64,000 nucleotides of DNA from Podarcis raffonei (Eukaryota; Chordata; Lepidosauria; Squamata; Lacertidae): positions 1,560,001-1,624,000 of the forward strand of contig NC_070619.1 in assembly GCF_027172205.1 (NCBI RefSeq). The letters are read 5' to 3'. A program made the position numbers and the translations under genes. Under the pieces are notes generated by a model. It did no database searches, was not told where the DNA came from, and saw only the letters and a list, made by a program, of their open reading frames with translations. Below, piece after piece: positions 22,240 to 33,743 of the stretch (the first letter of the stretch is position 1; each line of letters opens with the position of its first letter).

Positions 22240-22415
22240 TGTGGAGGGGAGATCACATAGCTGAAGCGTTGGATGACCCCTGAGGGTCGTCTAGCAAAAG
22301 CCCCTGCAAGGCAGGAATATGCAGTTGTCTCTTACGATGACTGAATCTGCAACCTTGGCCTTATCAGCAGCCTTTTAACTAACTGAGCTATCCAGGCTGA
22401 TATTCATCTGTTTGC
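22240..22415 (-). repeat. CR1 fragment and tRNA-like SINE piece
   Basis: A reversed CR1-like piece is followed by CTAACTGAGCTATCC, the reversed box A region of a tRNA-derived SINE. Confidence 0.4.
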
Positions 22416-23627
22416 AATCTCAGCCGCCTTGATGCAGAGTCAGGCCATTGCAGCTCAGTACTGCTGGCACTGGCTGAGTGGCTCTCCGGGGTCTCGGGTT
22501 CACAGGGCATTCCCAGCCCGGGGGGGGGGATGCTGAACACAGGGAACCCTTTTGAATGCACTGGGAATGTCCCCCTCTGTGCCCGAGATGCTGCAAGTCT
22601 AGAGGGAGAAAAGGCTTAGCAGTTCCCTAAAAAGCATTTTGGGGGGGGATGGAGAGCTGCCCCCCCCCAGCCTGGGCCAGAGATCTGGATTGGTTGGAGG
22701 GGCATGAGAATCCTGCCCTTTCCCCCTCCTGGCTCCCTGTTTCTGGCGCAGGTGGAGATTTGAGAGCCGCCCTCCCGAGAACCCTGCCTGCTTTCCTCTC
22801 TGTCTTTGTCCCCTGCAGAGATAATGGCTTCTAGCAGCACCAGGGAGGGTGCCTGTGATGGGCAGCGTGACTCACAGCCATCAAGAACACTCACAAGGAG
22901 AGAGAGGGAGGTGTATTCCCACATGCTTTGCTGTCAGAAAGGCAGACTCGGCACCCATCGGGGTGAGTCAGCACCCCAGGCCAAGCTGGGGAAATCACCC
23001 AGGCTGCCCCACCCACCCACCCACAAGGCCCTTAACTGGGGGGTGCGAGTGAGAGAACGCTCAGCATTGCCATGACTTCATTGCCAGCATCCTCCCAGGG
23101 TGCAAATGCTCCCAAGGCACCAAAACTGCGGTTCCTGCATTGCAACCCCTCTGCCGTTCTAGGACTCTACAACAAGGAAGCCTTTGCTTCGAGCGGCTGG
23201 AGGGGAAAGCCTGCCTCTCGCTTCTTTACTTGCAAACCTTCCTGCTGCCTGGCAGGGCTGGAGCAGGGCCAAGTCCCTACGTGAGAGGAGGAGGGAGCAG
23301 CTGAGGGGGAGCGACTTTGCATGCGGAGGCCACAGAAGCAGTGGCAGAAGTGGATTTCTGAAGCCCTGCCCTTTCCTAGGTGAATGGGCAGCCGAGCCTG
23401 GAGACAGAGGCACTTTATGACCCATAAACGCTGGGTTTAAAAAATGCACGCAGCACAAATCTTTTCAGAGTTAGGCCTAAGTCAGCTTCTGCAGACATTG
23501 AGAGCTGCCTCTTCTCTCTGCCCCCTTCCCTGGTTCCAAGGGGCTGGAGGGAGGGTGTGATCCTGCTCCCATCTCCAACCACATGGGTGAAATCTGGAGG
23601 ACTCGCCTTAGCTGCTGAAGCAGGGAT
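22416..23627. other. Spacer stretch with no recognised gene
   Basis: A weak SINE-like piece lies near 22440-22520. Otherwise nothing identified. Confidence 0.3.
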
Positions 23628-23690
23628 AGAATATCAGAGTTGGAAGAGACCCTGTAGGTCATCTAGTCCAACCCGCTGCAATGCAGGAAT
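23628..23690 (-). mobile_element. CR1 LINE 3' tail
   Basis: GAGTTGGAAGAGACCCTGTA and GTCATCTAGTCCAACCCG match the reversed end. An L1 follows closely. Confidence 0.6.
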
Positions 23691-23711
23691 ATTTTGCCCA
23701 TGACCCTGAGA

Positions 23712-24643
23712 TTACGGCATGTAATGCCTTAAGAGAGAATATTATGAAAATGATATATAGGTGGTACATGACACCAGTCAAGCTCGCAAAAATCTATCAC
23801 TTGCCCGATAATAAAAGTTGGAAATGTAAAGAAACTGAAGGTACATTCTTTCACCTTTGGTGGACATGCCCAAAGATTAAGGCCTTCTGGGAAATGATAT
23901 ACAATGAATTGAAAAAGGTATTTAAATATACCTTTCTGAAGAAACCAGAGGCCTTCCTCTTGGGCATTGTCGGCCAATTGGTGCCAAAGAAGGACAGAAC
24001 TTTTTTTTTGTATGCAACAACAGCAGCAAGAATACTCATTGCAAAGTATTGGAAGACACAAGATTTACCCACCCTGGAAGAGTGGCAGGTGAAGGTGATG
24101 GACTACATGGAACTGGCAGAAATGACTGGCAGAATCCGAGACCAGGGAGAAGAGTCGGTGGACGAAGATTGGAAGAAATTTAAAGACTACTTGCAGAAAT
24201 ACTGTAAAATTAAGGAATGTTAAAATGATGTTGGATGGAAAATAAGTGGTATTGGTAAAAAGTTTTACAAGAATATGCAAGTATGGCTTGATAACGGTTA
24301 AAATATATATTTACAATAGGTGATGATATTGAGCTATGAAAAATGGTAGAGGGTAAGGATTTGCTGAAAGGACTTTTTAAATGGGAATACAAAAGGGGAG
24401 GTGTGAGGAGGTCAAAGAATTAAGAAAATGAGACTAAGGACTATTGAAAGATGGAGTTAACTTTGAACTTTTTCTGTTTTCTTTCTTATATTTTGCTATT
24501 ATGATTTTTTCTTTTTTATATATACTTTTTCTATGTCTGTTTTTTCTCACTTTTTTCTTTAGTTTGTTAATTTTTTTATTTTGTATTGTGTGATTATATG
24601 TTTGTGTTTAAAACTTTAATAAATATTTATATATAAAAAAAAG
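23712..24643 (+). mobile_element. 5'-truncated L1 LINE
   Basis: An open ORF2 C-terminus (to 24223) reads ACNALRENIMKMIYRWYMT, SWKCKETEGTFFHLWWTCP and SRIR-type end sequence. The 3' untranslated part ends in AATAAATATTTATATAT and A-rich sequence. I see no convincing target duplication. Confidence 0.85.
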
Positions 24644-25229
24644 AAATATCATGCAAACTCTGCTCCACCTTCCAAGCCCTCTCTGGCGGAGGAAGAGGAG
24701 GGCGGGGAGAACACACTGTCCCCGGCAGCGCGATCCCGGCAGGGTGCCATCGCGGCTGCCCCCCCGCCTGCGCTGGGCACCCGCCCCTGCAGGTGGCACG
24801 CCCCGCCCCCAGGATGCGTGCCAGCCCTGCCCCCGCCTGCTCTCCGCCCCCCCCCCCCGGCCGGAGCATGAAGCTCCGCCATTGCCAGCCCTGGAATCTT
24901 TTTTGCATCCTGCTCAAGAACTACTGCGCAGGTGAGGAGGAAGCAGGGAGAGGGATGCAAGGCGACAGGGAGAGAACAAGGAGCCCCGTCTGGTGCCCAA
25001 CTCCAAAGATGCCTGTCAGAGCAGCAAGGCAGGTTCTTCTTCTGTTCTTATGGAACCTGCAGAGACATCTGGCCCTGTTCGCCTCTACCTCGCTCCATTC
25101 ATATTTCAGACACTGTGATCGGTCAGTATATTGCAATGTTTCTCTGGGGATAGAGCACAATGTTGAAAGCCAGGCGTCACCCAGTCCCAGGGCCCATCTT
25201 CAAACACAGCCTGGAAAGTCGCCCCGAGC
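24644..25229. other. GC-rich spacer stretch
   Basis: A frame starting MKLRHCQPWNLFCILLKNYC ends near a GTGAGG donor-like site at 24931, but nothing supports it as an exon. Confidence 0.25.
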
Positions 25230-25595
25230 CTGTGGCCGGAAGTTCTTCCCAGCCCCAAAGAGCCTCACAAAGATGTCTGCCAACGTGGCATGAAGGCTGG
25301 CAACATTGATCCCGCCATGTGGGAAGACCATGCTGAAGACCATGGTGCCTGGAGACAGGCAGTCAGGTGACCAGAGGAGGAATGGCCACTGGGAGGAGCC
25401 CAGAGAGAAGAAACGCCCTGGCACTTCTGCAGCAGCAAAACTGCCTTCCTCTGCCCCGGCTGCAACAAAACACGTCTCTCCCACATCAGTCTCTGCAACC
25501 CCAGCAGACACTGCAACCGTTCAAGGGCTTGACCTCAACCCCCTCAGGAACTCCTCCATTGTCTCTCGAGACAGACGGAGGCCAACAACTTCTTT
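25230..25595 (+). mobile_element. LINE 3' end with zinc-finger-like terminus
   Basis: It reads FLCPGCNKTRLSHISLCN and later IVSRDRRRPT, the pattern of the C-terminal cysteine/histidine motif of an endonuclease-type LINE. A reversed relative lies at 51893-52170. Confidence 0.45.
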
Positions 25596-26450
25596 TCTTT
25601 CTTTTTTTAAAATTATATTTATTAGAGGTTTAATAGTTACAGAAAAAAGAAAAAAGAAACAATAAAAAGTTAAACAAAACAAAACAGTACCTTACAATAC
25701 ATCATAAATAAAAAGAAAAACAAAAAACAATACAGCAAAACAACAAGAAAAACAAAAACATTTAAAAAACACATCCAATATTTCCGTATCTTTACCTTTC
25801 ATTTACTTGTTTCATCGACCTCCTCACACCTCCCTTTTTTGTATTCTAGTTCAATTAGCTATTTCAGCAAATCTTTTCCATCTTTCTCAATTTTTGTTCT
25901 ATAATTTATCTTAACACAATCTAACATTAAATTTTCCACTTTGGCCCATTAACAATCTATTTTTACTTAATTCTTTATAACATTTCTGCTAAAGCCATAT
26001 AACTTCATTCCAGCATCCTTCTAACATTCATTAATTTTGCAATATTTCTGTAAATATACTTTGAATTTTTTCCAATCTTCTTCCACCGACTCTTCTCCCC
26101 GGTCTCGGATTCTGCCAGTCATTTCCGCCAATTCCATGTAGTCCATCAGCTTCATCTGCCATTCTTCCTGGGTGGGTAGAGCTTGTGTCTTCCAGTGCTT
26201 TGCGATAAGTATTATTGCTGCTGTTGTGGCATACATAAAGAAAGTTCTATCCTTCTTTGACACCAATTGGCCGACCATGCACAGGAGAAAGGCCTCTGGT
26301 TTCTTCAGGAAGGTATATTTAAATACCTTTTTCATTTCATTATAAATCATCTCCCAGAAATTCTTAATCCTTGGGCATGTCCACCAAAGGTGAAAAAATG
26401 TGCCTTCAGACTCATTACATTTCCAGCATTTATTATCGGACAAATGGTAT
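25596..26450 (-). mobile_element. 5'-truncated L1 LINE joined to a Penelope-like fragment
   Basis: An open C-terminal ORF2 segment (26458-26021) has CWKCNESEGTFFHLWWTCP and TAAIILIAKHWKTQ. The poly(A) side is on the left. At about 26450 the L1 sequence stops abruptly and Penelope-like sequence on the other strand starts. Confidence 0.85.
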
Positions 26451-27065
26451 ATGCCATCAAATGCCAACAGTGTCCTTCAGCTCTCTATATTGGACAAACA
26501 GGCCAAACCTTACGCCAAAGAATAAATGGACATAAATCGGACATCAAGAATCACAAGACAGAGAAACCAGTAGGAGAACACTTCAGTCTCCCAGGACATT
26601 CTATACAAGATCTCAAAGTAGCTGTTTTACTACAAAGGAATTTCAGAAATAGACTGGAAAGAGAAGCTGCTGAATTGCAACTCATTACCAAACTTAAAAC
26701 CATGGAGAGACCTGGTCTGAACAAAGACATTGGATTCTTATCTCATTATACATGACAAAGCCATTTTTCACCTTCTCACCCCTTGCTTTTTCCCGTAAGA
26801 CCTATTGCAGTCGTTAAGAGTCGTCAACAGGCTCATCACAGCTATCTGCCAATCACCCATTCCCACCACCCTTCTGAGTAATACCCCTCCCCACCTTCTC
26901 ACTATATAGAAGGATCTGGCAACTTCTGTTTCAGTGTATCTGAGGAAGTGTGCATGCACACGAAAGCTCATACCAAGAACTAACTTAGTTGGTCTTTAAG
27001 GTGCTACTGGAAGGAAAAAAAAATTTTTGTTTTGACTATGGCAGACCAACACGGCTACCTATCTT
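26451..27065 (+). mobile_element. Penelope-like element 3' end with GIY-YIG endonuclease
   Basis: The open frame to 26755 reads CPSALYIGQTGQTLRQRING, a GIY-YIG-type core with YIGQT, the following arginine and histidine (RINGHKSD), then HFSLPGHS and EREAAELQLI with the conserved glutamate and PGLN near the end. This is the C-terminal endonuclease of Penelope-like retroelements. The 3' untranslated part holds GTGTGCATGCACACGAAAGC. The reverse transcriptase part is absent. Confidence 0.85.
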
Positions 27066-27370
27066 TTCCTGTGATGTATGTATGATGTTTCTGGGGGTGG
27101 TCTTCATCTACAGGGTGGAATTTCAAAAGTCTTTATAAGGGTATGCACACTATTTTTCTGGGTCCTCCTCCTTTCCTGCATGTGAGGGGAGCACCCTGTT
27201 GCAACAGATCGAGAAAGATCAAGCTTACTAGCTGCTTTGCTTCTCAATATTCTCTGGTTGGCCTCTGTTATTTTCTCCTACCAATAGGGAACCTATGTAA
27301 GGACTCTATATGGGCTCTTGGATACCCCATAAGGGAAAAGGGCATATTTTTAATTACAACAGATGGCGAC
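27066..27370 (+). mobile_element. Candidate LTR of a retrovirus-like fossil
   Basis: The block matches the one at 59783-59920 over TTCAAAAGTCT-TATAAGGG and GTTGCAACAG. It ends TTACAACAG followed by a possible primer-binding region. It is a fossil of uncertain family; the 3' partner LTR was not found. Confidence 0.35.
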
Positions 27371-27833
27371 CACGCACGAAGGGACTTTTGGTTACCCGGA
27401 TTCTGGAAGCGAGGAAGGACTGGTGGCCCAGCGCGCACCAGGCAGTTTGCCAGGAGGAATAACCAGTCCTCCATCGATCCCAGGCTCTGGAAATAACTGG
27501 AGGTCCAGCGGGGTTAACCAGAGGAAGCAACGCTTGATCAGGCCGGCCTTAAACAACCAGTCAAGAGATCCCGGGATCACCAGGAACAGCGCATGCGGAA
27601 GTGAGTATAAGTAGGAAACACGGGTAGTGGGTTGGGTTCTCTAAACCACAGCAACCAAAATTCTTTAACTCTTCCTTTTCCCTTCAAATCTAAACTTTCT
27701 ACTTTTTTCCTCATCTAACCCTTAAAAATTGCCTTCTCCTCCTTTCTGTCCTCTCGAGCCCTTCGGAGTATGCCCAGGCAAAGGTTGTGTGTGACTTCTT
27801 TCATTTCCCTTCTACAGTCACTTCTTTCACTTA
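27371..27833 (+). mobile_element. Leader-like interior next to the candidate LTR
   Basis: Sequence between the candidate LTR and the inserted DNA transposon. It may be the untranslated leader of the same fossil, which would then continue after 29747. Confidence 0.25.
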
Positions 27834-29745
27834 CCGTATTTTTCGCACTATAGGACGCACTTTTCCCCCTCCAAAAATGAAGGGGAAATGTGTGTGCGTC
27901 CTATGGTGCGAATGCAGGCTTTCACTGAAGCCTGGAGAGCGAGAGGGGTCGGTGCGCACCGACCCCTCTCGCTCTCCAGGCTTCAGGAGAGCCCCACCGC
28001 CAGCCCCACAAGCTCGGGGGACAGCGGGGAGGCGGAACGCCGCCATCCCGCTGTCCCCCGACTTGGCTAGAAGGCTGGCGGGGGGGGGGGGAGAAGCCTG
28101 CTCCTCCCCGTCGCCAGCCCCGCAAACTCGGGGGACAGCGGGAGAGGCGCAGCGCGCACTTCCTGCTGTCCCCCGACTTGGCTAGAAGGCTGGCGGGGGG
28201 GGGGGAGAAGCCGGCACCTCCCCGTCGCCAGCCCCGCAAACTCGGGAGACAGCGGGAGAGGCGCAGCGCGCCCTTCCCGCTGTCCCCCAACTTGGCTAGA
28301 AGGCTGGCGACGGGGAGAAGCCGGCTCCTCCCCGTTGCCAGCCCCGCAAACTCGGGAGACAGCGGGAGAGGCGCAGTGCGCCATCCCGCTGTCCCCCGAC
28401 TTGGCTAGAAGGCTGGCGGGGGGAGAAGCCTGCTCCTCCCCATCGCCAGCCCTGCAAACTCGGGGGACAGCGGGAGAGGCGCAGCGCGCCCTTCCCGCTG
28501 TCCCCCGACTTGGCTAGAAGGCTGGCGACGGGGAGAAGCCGGCTCCTCCCCGTCGCCAGCCCCGCAAACTCGGGGGACAGCGGGAGAGGCGCAGCGCGCA
28601 CTTCCTGCTGTCCCCCGACTTGGCTAGAAGGCTGGCGGGGGGGGGGGGAGAAGCCGGCACCTCCCCGTCGCCAGCCCCGCAAACTCGGGAGACAGCGGGA
28701 GAGGCGCAGCGCGCCCTTCCCGCTGTCCCCCAACTTGGCTAGAAGGCTGGCGACGGGGAGAAGCCGGCTCCTCCCCATCGCCAGCCCTGCAAACTCGGGG
28801 GACAGCGGGAGAGGCGCAGTGCGCCATCCCGCTGTCCCCCGACTTGGCTAGAAGGCTGGCGGGGGGAGAAGCCTGCTCCTCCCCATCGCCAGCCCTGCAA
28901 ACTCGGGAGACAGCGGGAGAGGCGCAGCGCGCCCTTCCCGCTGTCCCCCGACTTGGCTAGAAGGCTGGCGACGGGGAGAAGCCGGCTCCTCCCCGTCGCC
29001 AGCCCCGCAAACTCGGGAGACAGCGGGAGAGGCGCAGCGCGCCCTTCCCGCTGTCCCCCAACTTGGCTAGAAGGCTGGCGACGGGGAGAAGCCGGCTCCT
29101 CCCCGTCGCCAGCCCCGCAAACTCGGGAGACAGCGGGAGAGGCGCAGCGCGCCCTTCCCGCTGTCCCCCGACTTGGCTAGAAGGCTGGCGACGGGGAGAA
29201 GCCGGCTCCTCCCCGTCGCCAGCCCCGCAAACTCGGGAGACAGCGGGAGAGGCGCAGCGCGCCATCCCCCTGTCCCCCGACTTGGCTAGAAGGCTGGCGG
29301 GGGGAGAAGCCTGCTCCTCCCCATCGCCAGCCCTGCAAACTCGGGAGACAGCGGGAGAGGCGCAGCGCGCCCTTCCCGCTGTCCCCCGACTTGGCTAGAA
29401 GGCTGGCGACGGGGAGAAGCCGGCTCCTCCCCGTCGCCAGCCCCGCAAACTCGGGAGACAGCGGGAGAGGCGCAGCGCGCCATCCCGCTGTCTCCCGACA
29501 TGGTTTGGAGGCTGGCGGAGGGCTTCCTCCTCCCCCAGCCCCGCAAGCTCCCAGAGCGATGCCAAAGCTGCGCGCAGCTTCGGCATGGCTCTGGGTCCCG
29601 TTCTGGGGGAGGGGGAAGCTCAGGCTTCCCCCGCCCCAGCCCCGCGCCTGGCGGGGGGGGGAAATAAAATTTTTCCCCTTTATTTCCCCCCCCAAATCTA
29701 GGTGCGTCCTATGGACCGGTGCGTCCTATCGTGCGAAAAATACGG
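27834..29745. mobile_element. TA-flanked palindromic DNA transposon with an internal minisatellite
   Basis: It begins CCGTATTTTTCGCACTATAG and ends in the inverse (GTGCGAAAAATACGG), with TA on both sides (27832-27833, 29746-29747). GGACGCAC words recur at both ends. No transposase is encoded. Most of the 1.9 kb is an internal tandem array. A relative lies at 44160-45212. Confidence 0.75.
28048..29510. repeat. GC-rich minisatellite, about 14 units of 109-115 bp
   Basis: The word ACTTGGCTAGAAGGCTGGCG recurs at 28061, 28176, 28290, 28399, 28508, 28618, 28733, 28842, 28951, 29061, 29171, 29280 and 29389, with a variant at 29498. Most units contain a perfect stem, GGCTGGCGACGGGGAG with its complement across seven bases, inside an outer stem CTGTCCCCCGA/TCGGGGGACAG. 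Length variants come mainly from a G run. Confidence 0.9.
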
Positions 29746-29747
29746 TA

Positions 29748-31106
29748 ATTCTGTTTGCCGACCTAGTCTCTCGGTGGGTGTCCAGAAAAAGGTCGTGCTT
29801 TTTCTTCTGCACTGAAACTATAACTCCCAGGTGCAGCCGCACCTCTGCCATGGCGATCTTTGTTAGAGATGACCTGTGAGCAGAGAACGCAAGGGCACCT
29901 GATTCCTTTCCTTCTTTGTCATTTCTGAGTCCCAATCTGGCACTGCGCTACGCAAGCGTCCAGTAGGGAACTCTCAGGTTAGATTGTAAGAGGCAGGAGG
30001 TTGCTGTGGGCTCCCTGGCTGAGAAATGACCATGGGGGGGGTTGAGATCGCTGACCGCACTGTTAGCTTAGTAGCCAGGAAAGGCCAACAGCTGTACCAG
30101 CCTAGTAAGTCAGGCCAGACGAACGGCGGTGTATCACAGTACTAATTCTTGGAGTTGTCCAAATTGAGTCTACTGTGGGTTATTTATTGTGTTTCCTGAA
30201 AAGTGGGGATAAAACCCTGACTGCAGTATAAAAGTAAAAGCTGGCGCTATTAAAATTCTTAAAATGGGTGCACCTCAATCAAAAGAAAAATAGTCCTCAG
30301 GCCCCTGGCATGAAAGAAGCCCAATTGGTGCTTACTTCCCGCCTGGACTCTGACAGTCCCCTTTAATTTGTGTTTAAGAAACGTTTTTCCTGTGTTTAAA
30401 TTGTACTTAGGTAACATCCAGCAGCTGCTTATCTTAAATGTGCCATCTAAAATAAAAATGCAAGCTTGCTCCAAATTCTAAATCTAAGGAAGCCATGTTG
30501 AGCCTTATCAATCTTAAACAAGACAAAATGGAGAATGAAGTGTGCAAATGTTTGTTATTTGAGAGAGGCTCTAAAAGAGAGTTTTCCTTCCAAGTGGTAA
30601 AATCCTGTATACGTGCTACTTGTGTTCTGAAAGGAGAATTACCCCACCTCTTCCCTCTATAGTTTAAGTGAGGAGGGTGATTTTGCTGCAACTTTTGAGT
30701 TTGTGAGTCTACATCCGTGTTCCAGTCTATTTCAGTATGTGCTGCGAAGTTAACCTAATGTTTCTGCTGCAAAAGCCTAGTTGAGCACAATGCTCTCTCA
30801 AGCTAAAATGCAGTGTATGTATTTCATTAAGCATATGCCTATGAAAGTATGGTGTTCCTTCTAAGAAAAATATCTGAGTCCAGTTTTAACTTTGATTTGG
30901 TTGGACAGAAGTTATTGTAAGGCTCCTGATATGAGTCTCTATAAGACTTCCTGGCCTCTTTTCTTAGAAAATGCCCCCCCCCTTGTTTCATTCTGTCTCT
31001 TTCAGGGTTTTTTCCCTTCTCCTTACTTCTGTGCTAGGTAAATTTACTCCCGAGTAAGCTTCCTTTAAAGGAAACTGCAGGGGGGGGGCATAGATTAGGC
31101 TTACTA
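29748..31106. other. Spacer stretch, possibly fossil LTR-element interior
   Basis: No intact gene seen. Part may belong to the same retrovirus-like fossil as 27066-27833; a possible start of a gag-like region lies near 30265. The evidence is weak. Confidence 0.2.
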
Positions 31107-31353
31107 CAGTGGTGCCCCGCAAGACGAATGCCTCGCAAGACGAAAAAATCGCTAGACTAAAGGGTTTTCCGTTTTTTGAGTCGTTCCGCAAAACGAATTT
31201 CCCTATGGGCTTGCTTTGCAAGACGAAACGTCTTGCGAGTTCTTGCGAGTTTGTTTCCTTTTTCTTAAAGCCGCTAATAGCCGCTAATAGCCGTGCTTCG
31301 CAAGACAAAAAAAACGCAAGAAGAGACTCACGGAGTCTTGCGAGGCACCACTG
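31107..31353. mobile_element. TA-flanked palindromic miniature DNA transposon
   Basis: It starts CAGTGGTGCCCCGCAAGAC and ends GTCTTGCGAGGCACCACTG, with TA at 31105-31106 and 31354-31355. Tc1/mariner-Tigger type. Confidence 0.8.
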
Positions 31354-31721
31354 TATTCCTCTGCAAGTTTAGGAAAAATTGTTCACTTTTGAATTCCTTT
31401 TAAATCAAATCTATGGCTGTTTTAACTATGCTTTATAAGAGATCCTCTCCCTATATTAGGAAAAATGTTCACTTCAATCTTCCTTTAAAGATCATTTCTC
31501 TAGGAACTTGCACTCTTTAGTCTAAGGAAGTAAACTCTCACTCAAACTAGCTTCAAGATCTGCTAAAAGGGTTCTGTATAAAGTTGGGTACTTTTATTTT
31601 CCTCTTCATTAGTACATGATACATGATAGGAGCATGGCTTGTGGTCTCTTCCCCAGTTGTGTCTGTGTACATAAGTATGTGTGTGTCTCTCTGGTAGTAC
31701 AAATCTTGCTATGAACCCTGT

Positions 31722-31778
31722 ATTTTAGGGTTGGACTAGATGACCCCAGGGTCCCTTTCAACTCTCCCAATTTGTGGC
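31722..31778 (+). mobile_element. CR1 LINE 3' tail
   Basis: GGGTTGGACTAGATGACCCC and CCCTTTCAACTCTCCC. Confidence 0.6.
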
Positions 31779-32029
31779 TGTGTGGAGGGCCATGTGTCTG
31801 CAAGCATGTGATGAGTTGAAATTCAGCCCAGCTTTGCTCTTTGTTTTTAAAAGGGGAGAGGTGAAAACCGTGATGTTTTTGAAGCAGAGCTGGCAATATC
31901 AAGCATTTGAGTGATTACAGTGTTTATCATTTTGTCTATTATTTACAAAAATCAGACTTAAAAGTCTGTTCAAAGTCAACTACAAATACAATTGTGCAGT
32001 GTGCATAGGAATTCATTAATTCCCCCCCC

Positions 32030-32100
32030 CCCCAATAGTCCGGCCCACCACAAGGCCTAGGGACAGTGGACCGGCCCATGGCTCAAAAAGGTTGCAACTC
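32030..32100 (-). mobile_element. hAT element fragment
   Basis: It matches the reversed start of the hAT element at 51234 (GGACAGTGGACCGGCCC and AAAAAGGTTGC). Confidence 0.45.
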
Positions 32101-32524
32101 CATCCCACTCCTACTTCCCTGCAAGCCGGAGCAGGCTGGGGTGGTCGTGGCGGCGCATTGAACTGTATCCCCCCCCCCCCGTGGTGATTTTCTTGTGTCA
32201 AAATGAGAGTACCCCTAAACATTTTTTAGAAAAAAAGCACTGCCTTATACCATAAAATTATATATCAATGGCAAGATAATTTTAATGAAGAATGTAAGGC
32301 AATAACTTTTATGAAGGATTATTTATCACAACAGAAGTCATACAGAAGCGTGAAACACACAGAAAAACTGATATACAGGTTAAACTGCCACTTTGGCACT
32401 TTGCGAGAAATAAGTGGGTTTTGGGTTGCAGTTTGGGCCCTCGGTCTCTGGCCTAACCCTTCTACAACTGATCCGATTTCTCCTGTAAAAATACCAAACC
32501 ATTTTATATGTAGCGGGAACTACA

Positions 32525-32602
32525 CAGAATCATAGAATTGGAAGGGTCAACTAGTCCAACCCTCCTGCAATGCAGGAATCTCCACAAAAGCATCCATGAA
32601 AT
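32525..32602 (-). mobile_element. CR1 LINE 3' tail, right arm
   Basis: Inverted copy of 10170-10248. Confidence 0.65.
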
Positions 32603-33090
32603 AGGGCCTCTCAGTGGAGCCTGTGAGCCTGGAGTGAATCCTCTTCCTTTCTTAAAATATTGTGTAGTTTTGTTTTGTTTTTATTTCCAAAGGAAAAAGC
32701 AATTTGTTTTTGCAGGCACTTTCTGGGACTTGAATCTGTATTCATAGAGAGTTATTTTGCAGCAAAAGGAGGATCTTACGCTCTGTTGCTTTTTCATCTC
32801 TGAATGTAGTCTAGGAGGAGGCGGGAGCCCTGAATGTGTGCTGCAACAGCAAGAAGGATGCTGGAGGAGGAAGCAGGAAGGGTGCGGGGCGAGTTCAGAT
32901 TCTGAGAGGTGCCCAGCAGGGCTCGTAGGGCAACTATAGTGGCTTGGAAGGGCAGGAGGTAAACACAAATACAATCAAGTGGTGATACAATTGAATGAGT
33001 GCTTTATCCAGTCATTTTAAAAAAAAATCTCTTAGGTTGCTTTTGGTTTAGTATTTATCTTGTAAGTTATCTGTTTGCATGCGTTTCCAG

Positions 33091-33168
33091 GTGAACAAGG
33101 AGGAGTACCTCTCCTGCGGGTCGGCGACCCCACAGCAGCCCTCCCTTGCCTCCGCAAGTCTGGTTTTA
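33091..33168 (+). other. Exon-like block reading VNKEEYLSCG, possibly related to gene X block D
   Basis: After GCGTTTCCAG the frame reads VNKEEYLSCGSATPQQPSLA. A near copy lies at 35063-35168. I see no clear donor at its end. The likeness to block D of gene X (DHEAYYLADDEAT) is weak and inferred. Its left-arm counterpart is near 9690 on the minus strand. Confidence 0.3.
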
Positions 33169-33669
33169 TTTTTCTTCATTCAGCTGCCGGACAACCCAGC
33201 AGCCTGGCCCGTTTGCCAGCTGATGTCACAAAGTGCTGCTTTGCAAGCAAGCCTGATAATGCCCTGCAAGGGGGATGCCTGTCAGATGACAGTGAGAGAC
33301 CTGTAGAGAAGATGGATTCTCCAGGTAGGAGGCCTAGAGGAGATGAGTGGCAATATTATTATTGTGAGGTGATGCTATTACAATTCCAAAGGGAATGTCA
33401 AGCAGGGAGGGAGGGGGAAGAGAGAGAGTGGAATTCTGGTGGAGACGGAAGATGGAAGGAGGCTTGGAAAGGGAGTTTGAACGGGGGCGGGGGCAGGTGA
33501 GAGTCGGTTGAGAGCGGTGGGTTCTAGAAGGGGGCCCGAGGGGGGGGGCTGAAGCTGAGCTGGACACAGCCGCCATCACTCTGAGCATGTGCAACTTGGC
33601 AGCAGGAGGATTCCCTTTACATGGAGCCATGTAACCTCTTCCTTTTTTATTTTCCTTTCTGTCTCCTAG

Positions 33670-33743
33670 GACATAAAAGGTTGCTGAGACGGCAAACCAT
33701 GAAGGAGGCTGGTGTGCCACTGAAAGAAACATTGGAGATTGTG
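33670..33743 (+). other. Exon-like block F1 (RLLRRQTMKEAGV), right arm
   Basis: CTCCTAG precedes and GTAAGT follows a 74-base frame reading HKRLLRRQTMKEAGVPLKE and then TLEIV. A second copy with the same splice sites lies about 600 bases on. The 3' end is phase 0 and the 5' end phase 1. No known family is recognised. The left arm has the block near 9040-9112 on the minus strand. Confidence 0.4.

Larger units (their letters stand above)
10586..32187. other. Spacer between the inverted-repeat arms
   Basis: 21.6 kb with no recognised intact host gene. It is made mostly of LINE copies, DNA transposons, an LTR-type fossil and fragments of gene X blocks, itemised separately. Confidence 0.85.

Noticed and set aside
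24793-25293. 166-codon frame starting MARPAPRMRASPAP
   Set aside because: It is a GC-rich low-complexity stretch followed by unrelated sequence, with no conserved motif.
28048-29510. Regular repeat spacing resembling a CRISPR array
   Set aside because: The whole 109-115-bp unit is repeated with no unique spacers, and the host is a vertebrate.
27900-29700. Many overlapping open frames rich in Arg, Pro and Gly in the minisatellite
   Set aside because: They follow the period of the tandem unit on both strands and are a by-product of a GC-rich repeat without stops.
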